DNA of 7,765 nucleotides from an uncultured candidate division Zixibacteria bacterium (GCA_937925655.1 CALAMC010000072.1:1-7765); one strand, 5' to 3'. Positions 1 through 7,414 are shown, counted from the first letter of the stretch. The notes: generated by a model not told the origin, from the letters alone. Numbers and translations: made by a program.

Positions 1-758
1 GCGGCATGGTCAGTGTAAAAGCTCGCCGCCGTCCCGCCGGAGTTATAGACGTAGAACGCGGGACTACTCGTATTGTTTTGAATTGACATCCTTTGTGCCG
101 ACACGACAACGCCGTCAGTGTGGCCAGTCCCCGTGAAAAATGATTTCGTATTGTTGGCCGCCGCCACGCTTCCGGATATTTTGGCGACGTTCACCGCAAC
201 CGTGTCCGAAAGGACATCGGTCAGAGCTTGTGCCACTTTGTTTGAATCCAGACCAGAAGCCACACCCTGAAAAGCGGCTGTATCCGCCGCCGTCCAATTA
301 TCCGGCATCACAGCCAAAATCTCTCCGCTTTCGTTTGTATCCGTTGGTGTTACCAGTAAATTGTTAGCGTCAGCCCATAATGACGTATCCCCCGCCAGAG
401 CCAGATAATGCCCCGCCTTGTTCGCGGAATCCGTTGAGGCATATGCATTGATGGCCATGCTGAACATGGATAGGTCATAGACGTATGGGCCGGACGATAC
501 CGACGAATCTTCACCCAGAAACCATATTTTAAGAATAGCCTCATGCCGCCGCCCCTCGGCGATAGACAGAGAGGTATCATAGCTCTGGTGAACCGTACCC
601 TTGAAACAGGCGGAGTCCGTTCGCGCACCGTCAACAAAGCGAATCAACCAAGTGGAATCAGCAAGGTCGCCGTATCGCTCTTCGATGTTCCACGTTTTTG
701 CTCCATGCGCGGTCGCCCCCGAAAGTGCAATCAATAGCGCAATCAATATTTTTTTCAT
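1..758 (-). CDS. exported fibre-like protein, N-terminal 252 residues (3' end outside window)
   Basis: The frame runs from the ATG at 758 to the left edge with no stop; 252 residues are visible. It starts with a signal peptide (MKKILIALLIALSGATAHGA, cut before KTWN). Residues 23-105 form an unrecognised beta-rich domain (STWLIRFVDG, DSACFKGTVHQSYDTSLSI, ILKIWFLGEDSS, YVYDLSMFSMAI). Residues 110-185 are Ala/Asp/Thr-rich with helical stretches (AALASGLDSNKVAQALTDVL-like). Residues 186-252 have phage-fibre character: VAVNVAKISGSVAAANNTKS, FFTGTGHTDGVVVSAQRMSI and QNNTSSPAFYVYNSGGTAAS. The ATG overlaps the TGA of the upstream gene by four bases (ATGA). It ends the visible run and probably continues the same cassette. 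Phage receptor-binding fibre is the best reading; a bacterial adhesin is possible. Confidence 0.8.
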   Translation of the reverse strand, partial: MKKILIALLIALSGATAHGAKTWNIEERYGDLADSTWLIRFVDGARTDSACFKGTVHQSYDTSLSIAEGRRHEAILKIWFLGEDSSVSSGPYVYDLSMFSMAINAYASTDSANKAGHYLALAGDTSLWADANNLLVTPTDTNESGEILAVMPDNWTAADTAAFQGVASGLDSNKVAQALTDVLSDTVAVNVAKISGSVAAANNTKSFFTGTGHTDGVVVSAQRMSIQNNTSSPAFYVYNSGGTAASFYTDHA

Positions 759-2611
759 CGCTTTATTCCTCTCAAAAGATATTTTGCAGGTTCTTCCGGC
801 GGTTCTTCCCCGCCAATGTCACCCGATGTATTCGCTAAATAGATTGTGTCACTATGGAAGTTCTGAGCCATTGTCAAGGCCTGTGATGTGCTGTCGGTCG
901 CACCAGCGTTACGCGCTTTAACAGTAAAATCATTAAAGCTCGTTGAATCGCTTTCTGTCCGGCTCTCATACCAATAAGAAATATAATCCCAAACATAACC
1001 CGTATCGCCCGTATTTCCAATTAAAACCGAATCGCCATAGTTATTGATTCCCCATACGTTTGCGTTGGAAACAAGGGAATCGTTATTGCCCATGACGTAG
1101 AGTAAGAGTTTTTCTTGAATGGTTAAATCCTGAACCCCGCCGCTTACATTATAAAAACTTATGTCCGTCGAAGATATGTCTGGCCCATAGATAGCATCAC
1201 GGACAATACTGTTTTCAGAGTTCCAGACATTGCTCCCGGAGCCAAGTTTATATGGCGACCAAAAATCGGTGGTGTCCGTCGGTTTCCAGATAGAATCGGC
1301 AGTCATTATAATTCCATCGGCCACAGAGTTTCCCTCAAAAAATATTGAATAACTTGCGCCTGCAATATAATTATTCCATGATTTTACAGTTGTATCTTCG
1401 GACGTTGACGACCACCGCACCGCCGAAACGTCCAGCCATGAGGCCACATTTTTAGTAATCGCCTCAAAGTGATTATTGTATATACTGTAATTCGCCCCCG
1501 TGCTATCAGAGTTCCAACCGTCATATTGCCAAGAAAAATGGGCCGCCGCCCCCCGCCACGTATATTGACCGTTGGCCGCCTGTGTAGTATCAAAGACCAT
1601 GACAATATAATTGTCGTGTATGCTTATATATTCACTTGCCTTATTTTCAATATTTCTGACACGAAATCCCCAGCGCGGGAACGTTAGGGATATATCAGCC
1701 CCGGAGTGCAGGGAATCGGCGGTATTGTAAGCCACCTCAATCGGATACTCGGATGACCCGATACAATCTTCCATGTTAAACGCTTCCGCCCCGCCATAGC
1801 TTGTGCCAGAATAGAAATTATTATGAGTAACCTGAACAAACCTGCCATCCCTGACAAAAACACCATATGAGTTGGCCGACGTATGCTGTGAATTTCCATC
1901 ATATGTCGGATATTGTTCGTTCACGTGGTCAATAGTTATTTCATTATAATGGATATAGACACCGTTGATGGGCCAGCCCTGCACTGATGGTGTTCCCCAG
2001 TTTCCATAAGCTACTACGCCGCAGTTATGTGATTGTATAGTGCAACCCGTTACCTCAAGGCTTGTATCAGTAGGCAGGGACATCCCAGTATTGCGCAATT
2101 CGAGCTTCAGGGCTGACCAGTCATAGTTTCCCCGCGAATCACCGCCCTTACAGTTATTAATAATAATACAAGTGTCAAAATGTATATTGTAGGATTGTTG
2201 TTGAGAAACGGAGGCGCAATTCCCATTACGATAACTATTATTAATAATCGTGGATTGCCTAACCCTAAGACCGTAACCGGTATTGCTTATTACCATGTTA
2301 TCACAATTACTACCATCGTCGGCCTGAATAAGAAATAGGTTTTGTATTTGCAAATTAGCGGCATTAACGGAAATACCGGGAATGTCATCCGCTCCCGCAG
2401 ACCCATAGTATATTGTATCACTTTGTCCGTCGATTAAAATATTCGCATGACTTATGATAATGGCCGTCCCCGTATATGTAATTGATGTCCCATCAATTAC
2501 GAGCGTGTCCCCCGCCGCCTGCGTTGTATAGGTAGAACCGCCCGTCAGCGTCCTTATCGTCCCGTTTGCGCAGACCGGCAGTAACAACAATATGAGTATC
2601 AGCTTCTTCAA
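755..2611 (-). CDS. exported right-handed parallel beta-helix protein
   Basis: 618 residues from a TTG start with a signal peptide (MKKLILILLLLPVCANG, cut before TIRT). Residues 35-430 read as stacked beta-helix coils: TLVIDGTSITYTG, AIIISHANILIDGQSDTIYY, GISVNAANLQIQNLFLIQ, GLRVRQSTIINNS, YNIHFDTCIIINN, SLEVTGCTIQSHNCGVVAYG, GVYIHYNEITID, FVQVTHNNFYSG, YISIHDNYIVMV and YSIYNNHFEAI, with the recurrent xNxFxxxxxxG-type turns of pectate-lyase-like/PbH1 proteins. The first coils (IDGQSDTIYY) resemble the cap of such helices. Seven cysteines follow the signal peptide. Residues 440-590 form an unassigned C-terminal part; then GGEEPPEEPA leads to a KYLLRGIKR tail. Parallel beta-helices are typical of phage tailspike depolymerases and of secreted pectinases and adhesins; no catalytic residues can be identified. 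A glycan-binding or -cleaving role is an inference. Confidence 0.85.
   Translation of the reverse strand: MKKLILILLLLPVCANGTIRTLTGGSTYTTQAAGDTLVIDGTSITYTGTAIIISHANILIDGQSDTIYYGSAGADDIPGISVNAANLQIQNLFLIQADDGSNCDNMVISNTGYGLRVRQSTIINNSYRNGNCASVSQQQSYNIHFDTCIIINNCKGGDSRGNYDWSALKLELRNTGMSLPTDTSLEVTGCTIQSHNCGVVAYGNWGTPSVQGWPINGVYIHYNEITIDHVNEQYPTYDGNSQHTSANSYGVFVRDGRFVQVTHNNFYSGTSYGGAEAFNMEDCIGSSEYPIEVAYNTADSLHSGADISLTFPRWGFRVRNIENKASEYISIHDNYIVMVFDTTQAANGQYTWRGAAAHFSWQYDGWNSDSTGANYSIYNNHFEAITKNVASWLDVSAVRWSSTSEDTTVKSWNNYIAGASYSIFFEGNSVADGIIMTADSIWKPTDTTDFWSPYKLGSGSNVWNSENSIVRDAIYGPDISSTDISFYNVSGGVQDLTIQEKLLLYVMGNNDSLVSNANVWGINNYGDSVLIGNTGDTGYVWDYISYWYESRTESDSTSFNDFTVKARNAGATDSTSQALTMAQNFHSDTIYLANTSGDIGGEEPPEEPAKYLLRGIKR
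767..772 (-). promoter_or_regulatory. Shine-Dalgarno AGAGGA for the left-edge gene
   Basis: AGAGGA lies eight bases before the ATG at 758 and is made by the codons for RG in the KYLLRGIKR tail of the 618-residue protein. The same hexamer precedes the TTG gene at 2611. It supports the start of the left-edge gene. Confidence 0.7.
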
Positions 2612-3258
2612 TCTATTATTTCCTCTGCGCCCAGACGCGCGCCCCGCAAATATGCGCCCCGTAGATAAACGCTCGCCTCGCTCGGTTCGGGTTCACCCTC
2701 GACCGTATAATAGGCGATGACACATAAAAAATAATCGTTTAGGTAACCCGTCCAACTCTCGGTCGTAGCCCATTCGTTGGCAAAATCATAAAGCCTGTAA
2801 GCGACAGAATCACCGGGGTATTCTCCCGCCGCCGACCTTTTTATGCGCGAATAATAACCGTCGCCCGATTCCCCAAGAGAATCCGACCATATTCCTATCC
2901 AATAAGCCGTATCCGCCTTCACGGTTACGCCGTTGATAAATATAAGCGTGCGCCAGTTGTATCCTGTATGACTTGGTATGTTAGTCACGTACGTTGTATC
3001 AACTATTGTATTGTTGGCCCTACGTACAATTCCCCTCGTCGGCGTATCTGTGCTGTGCCCCGGAGTCTGACACCAGATATAGGCCCGCATGGAATCAAGC
3101 GTTCCGGTCAGGGTTGGCGTGTACCATCCAGCGATAATATCATCCTGAAAAGATACTCCTGTGGCAATGGCCCCCGTATCGTTCGGCGATGCCCCAAAAG
3201 ATTCGGCCTGCACGCCACCCGCCATTAACAACATCAATATCAAATATATCTTTTTCAT
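2608..3258 (-). CDS. exported beta-sandwich protein with YLRG-repeat tail
   Basis: 216 residues with a signal peptide (MKKIYLILMLLMAGGVQA, cut before ESFG). Residues 20-185 form a predicted all-beta unit: GVSFQDDIIAGWYTPTLTGT, a strand LDSMRAYIWCQ, GIVRRANNTIVDTTYV, NWRTLIFINGVTVKADTAYW and IGIWSDS. This alternation resembles jelly-roll or concanavalin-like domains in secreted and fibre proteins, in which the strand before the last ends in an xDTxYWIGIW motif; I do not recognise the exact family. A Pro/Glu linker (EGEPEPSEAS, 187-196) leads to a tail with YLRGAYLRGARLGAEEIID. The ATG overlaps the TGA of the preceding gene by four bases (ATGA), with AGG seven bases upstream. The last codons supply the ribosome site of the next gene. 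Likely a binding or structural accessory; the function is unknown. Confidence 0.8.
   Translation of the reverse strand: MKKIYLILMLLMAGGVQAESFGASPNDTGAIATGVSFQDDIIAGWYTPTLTGTLDSMRAYIWCQTPGHSTDTPTRGIVRRANNTIVDTTYVTNIPSHTGYNWRTLIFINGVTVKADTAYWIGIWSDSLGESGDGYYSRIKRSAAGEYPGDSVAYRLYDFANEWATTESWTGYLNDYFLCVIAYYTVEGEPEPSEASVYLRGAYLRGARLGAEEIID
2621..2626 (-). promoter_or_regulatory. Shine-Dalgarno AGAGGA for the TTG-start gene
   Basis: AGAGGA lies nine bases before the TTG at 2611, inside the codons for AEEIID at the end of the preceding gene. It decides the TTG start: the resulting protein begins with a perfect MKKLILILLLLPVCANG signal peptide, and the TTG shares four bases (TTGA) with the preceding stop. 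Confidence 0.75.
2626..2667 (-). repeat. 15-base imperfect tandem repeat encoding YLRGA-YLRGA-RLGA
   Basis: Unit 1 is 2653-2667 and unit 2 is 2638-2652; they differ at a few positions (TATCTACGGGGCGCA versus TATTTGCGGGGCGCG). A shortened third unit at 2626-2637 encodes RLGA. The repeat sits at the C-terminus of the 216-residue protein, just before the ribosome binding site of the next gene. Confidence 0.7.
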
Positions 3259-4034
3259 TTATGTGCCTGCCTGTTTCCGTCTGGGCCGTGTGCGGGAGCG
3301 TTACCGCCGGGGCCATGCGAGTAACTGACTATACCCCCCTCTTCTGCCGCCGGACTGCCATAGACCTTCAGAACGGGTTGATAGGGAGCATAGACACTCG
3401 TGATTTCAGACAGATAGAAGCCGACAAGCGGGGAAGCGCCCCATTGGTCAGTATATTCCAGTATGGTCGATTCGTAACTTGAACCAAAATTAGTAGGGTT
3501 GATATAAAAGGTATCAACTGCGCCGGGCTGCGTATTGGCCGACCGGAGCTTGCGGCTCGTAGTTGCGTCACTGTATCTATCGGATGTAGTATTTTTCGCG
3601 CCCGCCGTTCCCCACGCTGTCCCAAGACTATTATATGCGTTCCACGTCGCCCCGCTGTCGCCATCAAATTCAACCCATGTGTTGCGACGGCAAGTATAGG
3701 TTACGACCGCCAGAGATTCGGATAATGCACAGGGGGATGATGCAGTCAATATCAGTAAGATACTGTCAATTTCCGCCGCAGGATATGTCTCGCCACTCCC
3801 AAGCGCAAGACTATCGGATAGCGTATTCCAACGGAATATCAATGTTGATTGATGTGAACCACTATATCCAAACCACGATTCATTGGCTGTCCCATAATTC
3901 GTTGTAGGTGCACTCGCCCGAAGTTCGGTGTCGTCAAGTGCAGTCGTGTTGCCCGCGATCGTCAATACCCACGGCTCCTCGGTCGCCAGAGCCGGGAGCG
4001 CAAATAAGAGTAGAAATATTACGGTTTTCGCCAT
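3255..4034 (-). CDS. exported DNRLRE/CBM96-type beta-sandwich protein
   Basis: 259 residues from the ATG at 4034; an in-frame ATG at 4061 would add MDKNKQGVD. I prefer 4034: AGGG lies seven bases upstream and it gives a compact signal peptide (MAKTVIFLLLFALPALA, cut before TEEPW), while 4061 has GAGG at 13 bases and would overlap the previous gene by 43 instead of 16 bases. Residues 34-226 show the DNRLRE-type pattern: DDTELRASAPTTNYG (34-48), STLIFRW (63-69), the beta strand SILLILTA, then CRRNTWVEFDG (115-125), KNTTSDRY (147-154) and a closing PVLKVYG (220-226). Such domains occur in secreted carbohydrate-binding proteins. An acidic/Gly linker (AAEEGG) leads to a His-Gly-Pro tail with HGPGGN and HGPDGN. 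The domain reappears in the large upstream protein. Likely a surface or virion accessory binding protein. Confidence 0.8.
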   Translation of the reverse strand: MAKTVIFLLLFALPALATEEPWVLTIAGNTTALDDTELRASAPTTNYGTANESWFGYSGSHQSTLIFRWNTLSDSLALGSGETYPAAEIDSILLILTASSPCALSESLAVVTYTCRRNTWVEFDGDSGATWNAYNSLGTAWGTAGAKNTTSDRYSDATTSRKLRSANTQPGAVDTFYINPTNFGSSYESTILEYTDQWGASPLVGFYLSEITSVYAPYQPVLKVYGSPAAEEGGIVSYSHGPGGNAPAHGPDGNRQAHK

Positions 4035-7000
4035 ATCCACGCCCTGTTTGTTCTTATCCATGCCTTATCGTTTGCCTCAAGATTTTTTTCCAATTTCAAT
4101 CCTATCTGCCCGCCCGCCGGATAGAATACCCCATATTTTCGTTTCAAGTTATTCGTTCCAAATTTATGCTGTGCGATAGATGTCGAAGCCAAGTCGACCG
4201 TGTCTGTGACATACAAAGAATCAGACAACTTATAACCATCCGAATAATCCGGGCCATAGAGATATTTGTTTATTATCTTTGAACCACTTGTCATCTTATA
4301 AACAATTTCCATTGTATCAACGACACACATATCTCCAGTCGCGCCGATATACCATACGGTATCGACCGCCGCCGTTATACAGGAATCAATCGACAAGTAT
4401 TTAGTCGCACCCTCGAAAACATTAGGCCAGACAACAAAGCTATCCGTCCCGCCAAATCGTCCATATACTTGGTCAAGGTCGATATAGCTTCGTTCTGTCA
4501 GAAAATGAACCTGGGTATTAAATATGTACCAGTAATCCCCCGATGATTTACAGCTACCCAACAAATCAATATACACATTACCGTCAGCCCCCTCAATAAA
4601 CAACGGCGATGATTTGTATATTGTATAATTATAAAATGAACCGCTATTCAATGAATCCGGGGCCATTATCTCACCATAATAATCAAACACCGGAACCCAT
4701 GAGCCTTCATTCGTGCGGCCCACCCGCAATACGGTATCGTGCGCGTAAGCCACCGTCGGATATGCTTTGTTGAGCATACCATCTTTACATATAGCCGTAT
4801 CGCTCGTGCCCGATATTGTACGGGTAAATGGTTGTGATAAAGCATCTTTACAATATAACAACAATTTAGGGCCGTCTTTCCCGCTCGTTGTATCGTTGGC
4901 TGAAAAAAATGTAGCCACGACGGGCATTGTTCCCGTCGGTCGAGAATCGTCGCAGTCTTGCGCGTTGTAACAAGTATAAGCCAATAAAATATTTTCATAG
5001 GTAGCTGAAAAGTTTGCGTCCAGGCGTAATGTGCAACGAGCCGTCGCCCCGGTATTCCCTGAATTCAGGCTCTTAATATAAGCGTAATTGCTCATAGCAT
5101 AAATATCGCTCGTAGAATTACGCCCCCCTTGTGTGCCCCAATTATTACTCCCATCATATTTCACCCATGTCGCCGCCTGCGTAATGGCCCTCTTGCAAGT
5201 TAATGCCGCAATACCAATAGTGTCATTCGCTCCCAGCTCAAGGGCCGGATGTAAGATAAGTTTAACACTGTCAACAGTTCCTTCCGCACCATTTATTACA
5301 GTAACCGTATCCGAATAGGTGGGAAATCTCAAAACCGAGGCCCAGTCTTGCTCGCTTTTCCAGACAGAACTATCGGCACAATATAAATTAAGCGTATGAT
5401 ATGCCCCTGACGCTTCCGCGCCATCAACGATGTCGGTCGTTATCATAACAAGCTGACCGTAGTAATTGTTTACTTGTGCATGCCAAGGCCAATAACCCGA
5501 ACGATAATTAACATGGCACGTATCAGGATTCGTGAATGGCCCGGCATAACTTGTTGCGGTGGCCCTGATAACATAAGTAGTTTCAGCAGGATTTTCCGAA
5601 TAACCGCCAACTGGGTCGCAATAATACATTTCATATGTGCCATTATTCAATAATACAGACGGACTTAATAAAAAGGTTGCCCCAAGTGATACTGTATTGG
5701 TTACGGTTTCGCTATCATGTACATTAGGATATGTTCCAGATGAATCAGGCCGCCAAAACACTCCGTTAGGCGAGGTCATATTATAAATAATATTGCCCGC
5801 CCCGGAGGTATTCAATCTCCAATATACTGCCGTATACCCTTCTTGCGTCTTTGTCGCAAATGCGTCCGAACAGTACAGCGGCGTCCCAGCCGCGAGTTGA
5901 TGCTGTGAAGCCCGCATCAGCGGATTGCGCGACCAGACGGTATCATCAATTATTCCATTCTTATTACCATGAGCCGAACCATCAGTGCAAATATAAAAAG
6001 GCGGACGCCATTTTATTTTATCGTTGCTGACCGCTATGCACGGATTTTCGGTTGAGTCCCCGCCGTGCAACGGTGTATAACATGCAAAATACGGCCATTG
6101 AACAGTGACCGCAACGGTGTCCAGCGAATCGGCGTGCCCATGAAATCTAAACGTGTCTCCCGCAATCGCGCCAAATTTATTCATATTGTCATATATCCAT
6201 GAGGGATGCACGACACACGAATCATTAGGATAATTAGTAAAAAATTCCTTGAAATACAACGCATTGGCTGGCGGTTCTGTGTATATAGTACCTCTTTTAG
6301 GAATCCGTTTAACCTTGTTCAATTCGTGCAGATTACCATAAACCATAGCATCGTTTTGTATGGTTACATTAGCCACACTCGTTAGCGCGATGTCGTCACT
6401 CAAATCTTCGCTTAATATCGTGCCATTGAGTATCTCGTTAGTAGTAATTGAACCAGTAGTCGGGGCGTATGCCGCCGCGCTGTCGCCGGCAACCTTCCGG
6501 GCATACCGAATGGTTGCGTATGCACTATCGGCAACTGCCGTCGTAACCTTGTAAGCGGCATCGAAGGGGAAATTGCTCGATGTCGTATCAATATCGGCCT
6601 TCGTAATAGTCTGGTTGGATATTGACGCCGATGTTACTCCACCGCTCGCTATTGATACCGCCCCGCTCGAAACACTGAAATACGTCGAGCTGAACGATGC
6701 TATGCCCTTGAGTGCAGTAGTAGCGTTAGGATAAGCCCTGTTGTCCCATGCCGCCACCGAATCCACTGCCGCCTTGAAACTTGCCGTATCGTCACCAATT
6801 TTAGCAACGTTGTCGATTGTGGCATACGTCGAGGCCGCCGTTGCGCTCGTCAGGTATGAGGCAAGGACGGCCAGCATCGTGTCATATACCTGCGCCGTAT
6901 CAAAATAAGCCGATAAGTCCGGCGTTGGGCCGAATAAATTATTCCGAACCGAATCCACAAATGGTGCATCAAGGTGCGCCGTGTCCGTTCCCGACCCCAT

Positions 7001-7414
7001 ACGAAGAAATTGAAATATCTGCATGGAATCCGTACGAAGCAGGCCGGGTGCGCCAATCACCAACACCGAGTTCTGCCCCGGTGTCAGAAACGTCGTATCG
7101 TCATCGGCCCGCACCTCAAGGATGGTGTCGCTGGCATATACCTGAATCCCACTGTCAATGTCATAAACATTTCCCCCCATACCGACAACGGTCAGATAAT
7201 TATTTATATCCAGACCAAAATCATCGGAGAATCCTGTGATTGTATCGAATGTGCCGTCCATTTTCATAACCAGACTGTCAACCCGCAGGGGCCGGTAATA
7301 TTTGGGGAACACCGTTCCATCCGCCGGAGAATATCCAATACGGGAGGCACTTACGGCGGCAAAGGCATCGAGGCCCAACAACACCAGTATTATTGATATA
7401 ATAATTTTTTTCAT
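4019..7414 (-). CDS. large exported modular fibre-like protein with GH43-type five-bladed propeller and DNRLRE-like modules
   Basis: 1131 residues starting with a Sec signal peptide (MKKIIISIILVLLGLDAFAA). Residues 25-150 form an unrecognised Asp/Thr-rich beta region. Residues 165-350 are phage-fibre-like low-complexity sequence (YLTSATAASTYATI; ATTALKGIASFSSTYFSVSS; SISNQTITKADI). Residues 405-700 resemble a five-bladed propeller of the GH43/GH32-like superfamily: PYFACYTPLHGGDSTENPCI with SNDKIKW at 441-469, SPNGVFWRPD at 548, LSPSVLLNNGTYEMYYCD at 583, and YWPWHAQVNNYYGQLVMITT at 641. Residues 708-856 match the second part of the neighbouring DNRLRE-type protein, and 872-945 look like another partial copy. 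Residues 1015-1131 are a C-terminal beta-sandwich ending DKAWIRTNRAWIWRKP. Seventeen cysteines all lie after residue 399. It probably binds or trims a surface glycan. Catalytic acids cannot be assigned, so enzyme activity is unproven. A bacterial secreted glycosidase-like protein is the alternative. Confidence 0.85.
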   Translation of the reverse strand: MKKIIISIILVLLGLDAFAAVSASRIGYSPADGTVFPKYYRPLRVDSLVMKMDGTFDTITGFSDDFGLDINNYLTVVGMGGNVYDIDSGIQVYASDTILEVRADDDTTFLTPGQNSVLVIGAPGLLRTDSMQIFQFLRMGSGTDTAHLDAPFVDSVRNNLFGPTPDLSAYFDTAQVYDTMLAVLASYLTSATAASTYATIDNVAKIGDDTASFKAAVDSVAAWDNRAYPNATTALKGIASFSSTYFSVSSGAVSIASGGVTSASISNQTITKADIDTTSSNFPFDAAYKVTTAVADSAYATIRYARKVAGDSAAAYAPTTGSITTNEILNGTILSEDLSDDIALTSVANVTIQNDAMVYGNLHELNKVKRIPKRGTIYTEPPANALYFKEFFTNYPNDSCVVHPSWIYDNMNKFGAIAGDTFRFHGHADSLDTVAVTVQWPYFACYTPLHGGDSTENPCIAVSNDKIKWRPPFYICTDGSAHGNKNGIIDDTVWSRNPLMRASQHQLAAGTPLYCSDAFATKTQEGYTAVYWRLNTSGAGNIIYNMTSPNGVFWRPDSSGTYPNVHDSETVTNTVSLGATFLLSPSVLLNNGTYEMYYCDPVGGYSENPAETTYVIRATATSYAGPFTNPDTCHVNYRSGYWPWHAQVNNYYGQLVMITTDIVDGAEASGAYHTLNLYCADSSVWKSEQDWASVLRFPTYSDTVTVINGAEGTVDSVKLILHPALELGANDTIGIAALTCKRAITQAATWVKYDGSNNWGTQGGRNSTSDIYAMSNYAYIKSLNSGNTGATARCTLRLDANFSATYENILLAYTCYNAQDCDDSRPTGTMPVVATFFSANDTTSGKDGPKLLLYCKDALSQPFTRTISGTSDTAICKDGMLNKAYPTVAYAHDTVLRVGRTNEGSWVPVFDYYGEIMAPDSLNSGSFYNYTIYKSSPLFIEGADGNVYIDLLGSCKSSGDYWYIFNTQVHFLTERSYIDLDQVYGRFGGTDSFVVWPNVFEGATKYLSIDSCITAAVDTVWYIGATGDMCVVDTMEIVYKMTSGSKIINKYLYGPDYSDGYKLSDSLYVTDTVDLASTSIAQHKFGTNNLKRKYGVFYPAGGQIGLKLEKNLEANDKAWIRTNRAWIWRKP
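4042..4045 (-). promoter_or_regulatory. ribosome binding site AGGG supporting the 4034 start
   Basis: AGGG with a seven-base spacer precedes the ATG at 4034, inside the last codons of the large upstream gene. It is weak, but better placed than the sites before the ATG at 4061 (AAGG at one base, GAGG at 13 bases). Confidence 0.45.

Noticed and set aside
350..637. Minus-strand 95-codon frame and several plus-strand frames of 60-140 codons
   Set aside because: They lie inside the long minus-strand genes, have Arg/Pro/Cys-rich unnatural composition, and lack signal peptides or sensible ribosome sites; they are shadows.
2560..2611. Possible lipobox (LPVC) in the beta-helix protein signal peptide
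   Set aside because: Val precedes the Cys where lipoboxes need Gly, Ala or Ser, and ANG just after offers a good ordinary signal-peptidase site.
5740..6040. Sialidase Asp-boxes (SNDKIKW, SPNGVFW) in the large protein
   Set aside because: Neither fits S-x-D-x-G-x-T-W fully, and the surrounding ENPCI and WPWHAQV segments fit a GH43-like propeller better.
7395..7414. A7 tract right after the start codon as a phase-variation or slippage site
   Set aside because: It is just the Lys-Lys-Ile codons usual in signal peptides; the same occurs at 758, and no alternative frame makes a sensible product.
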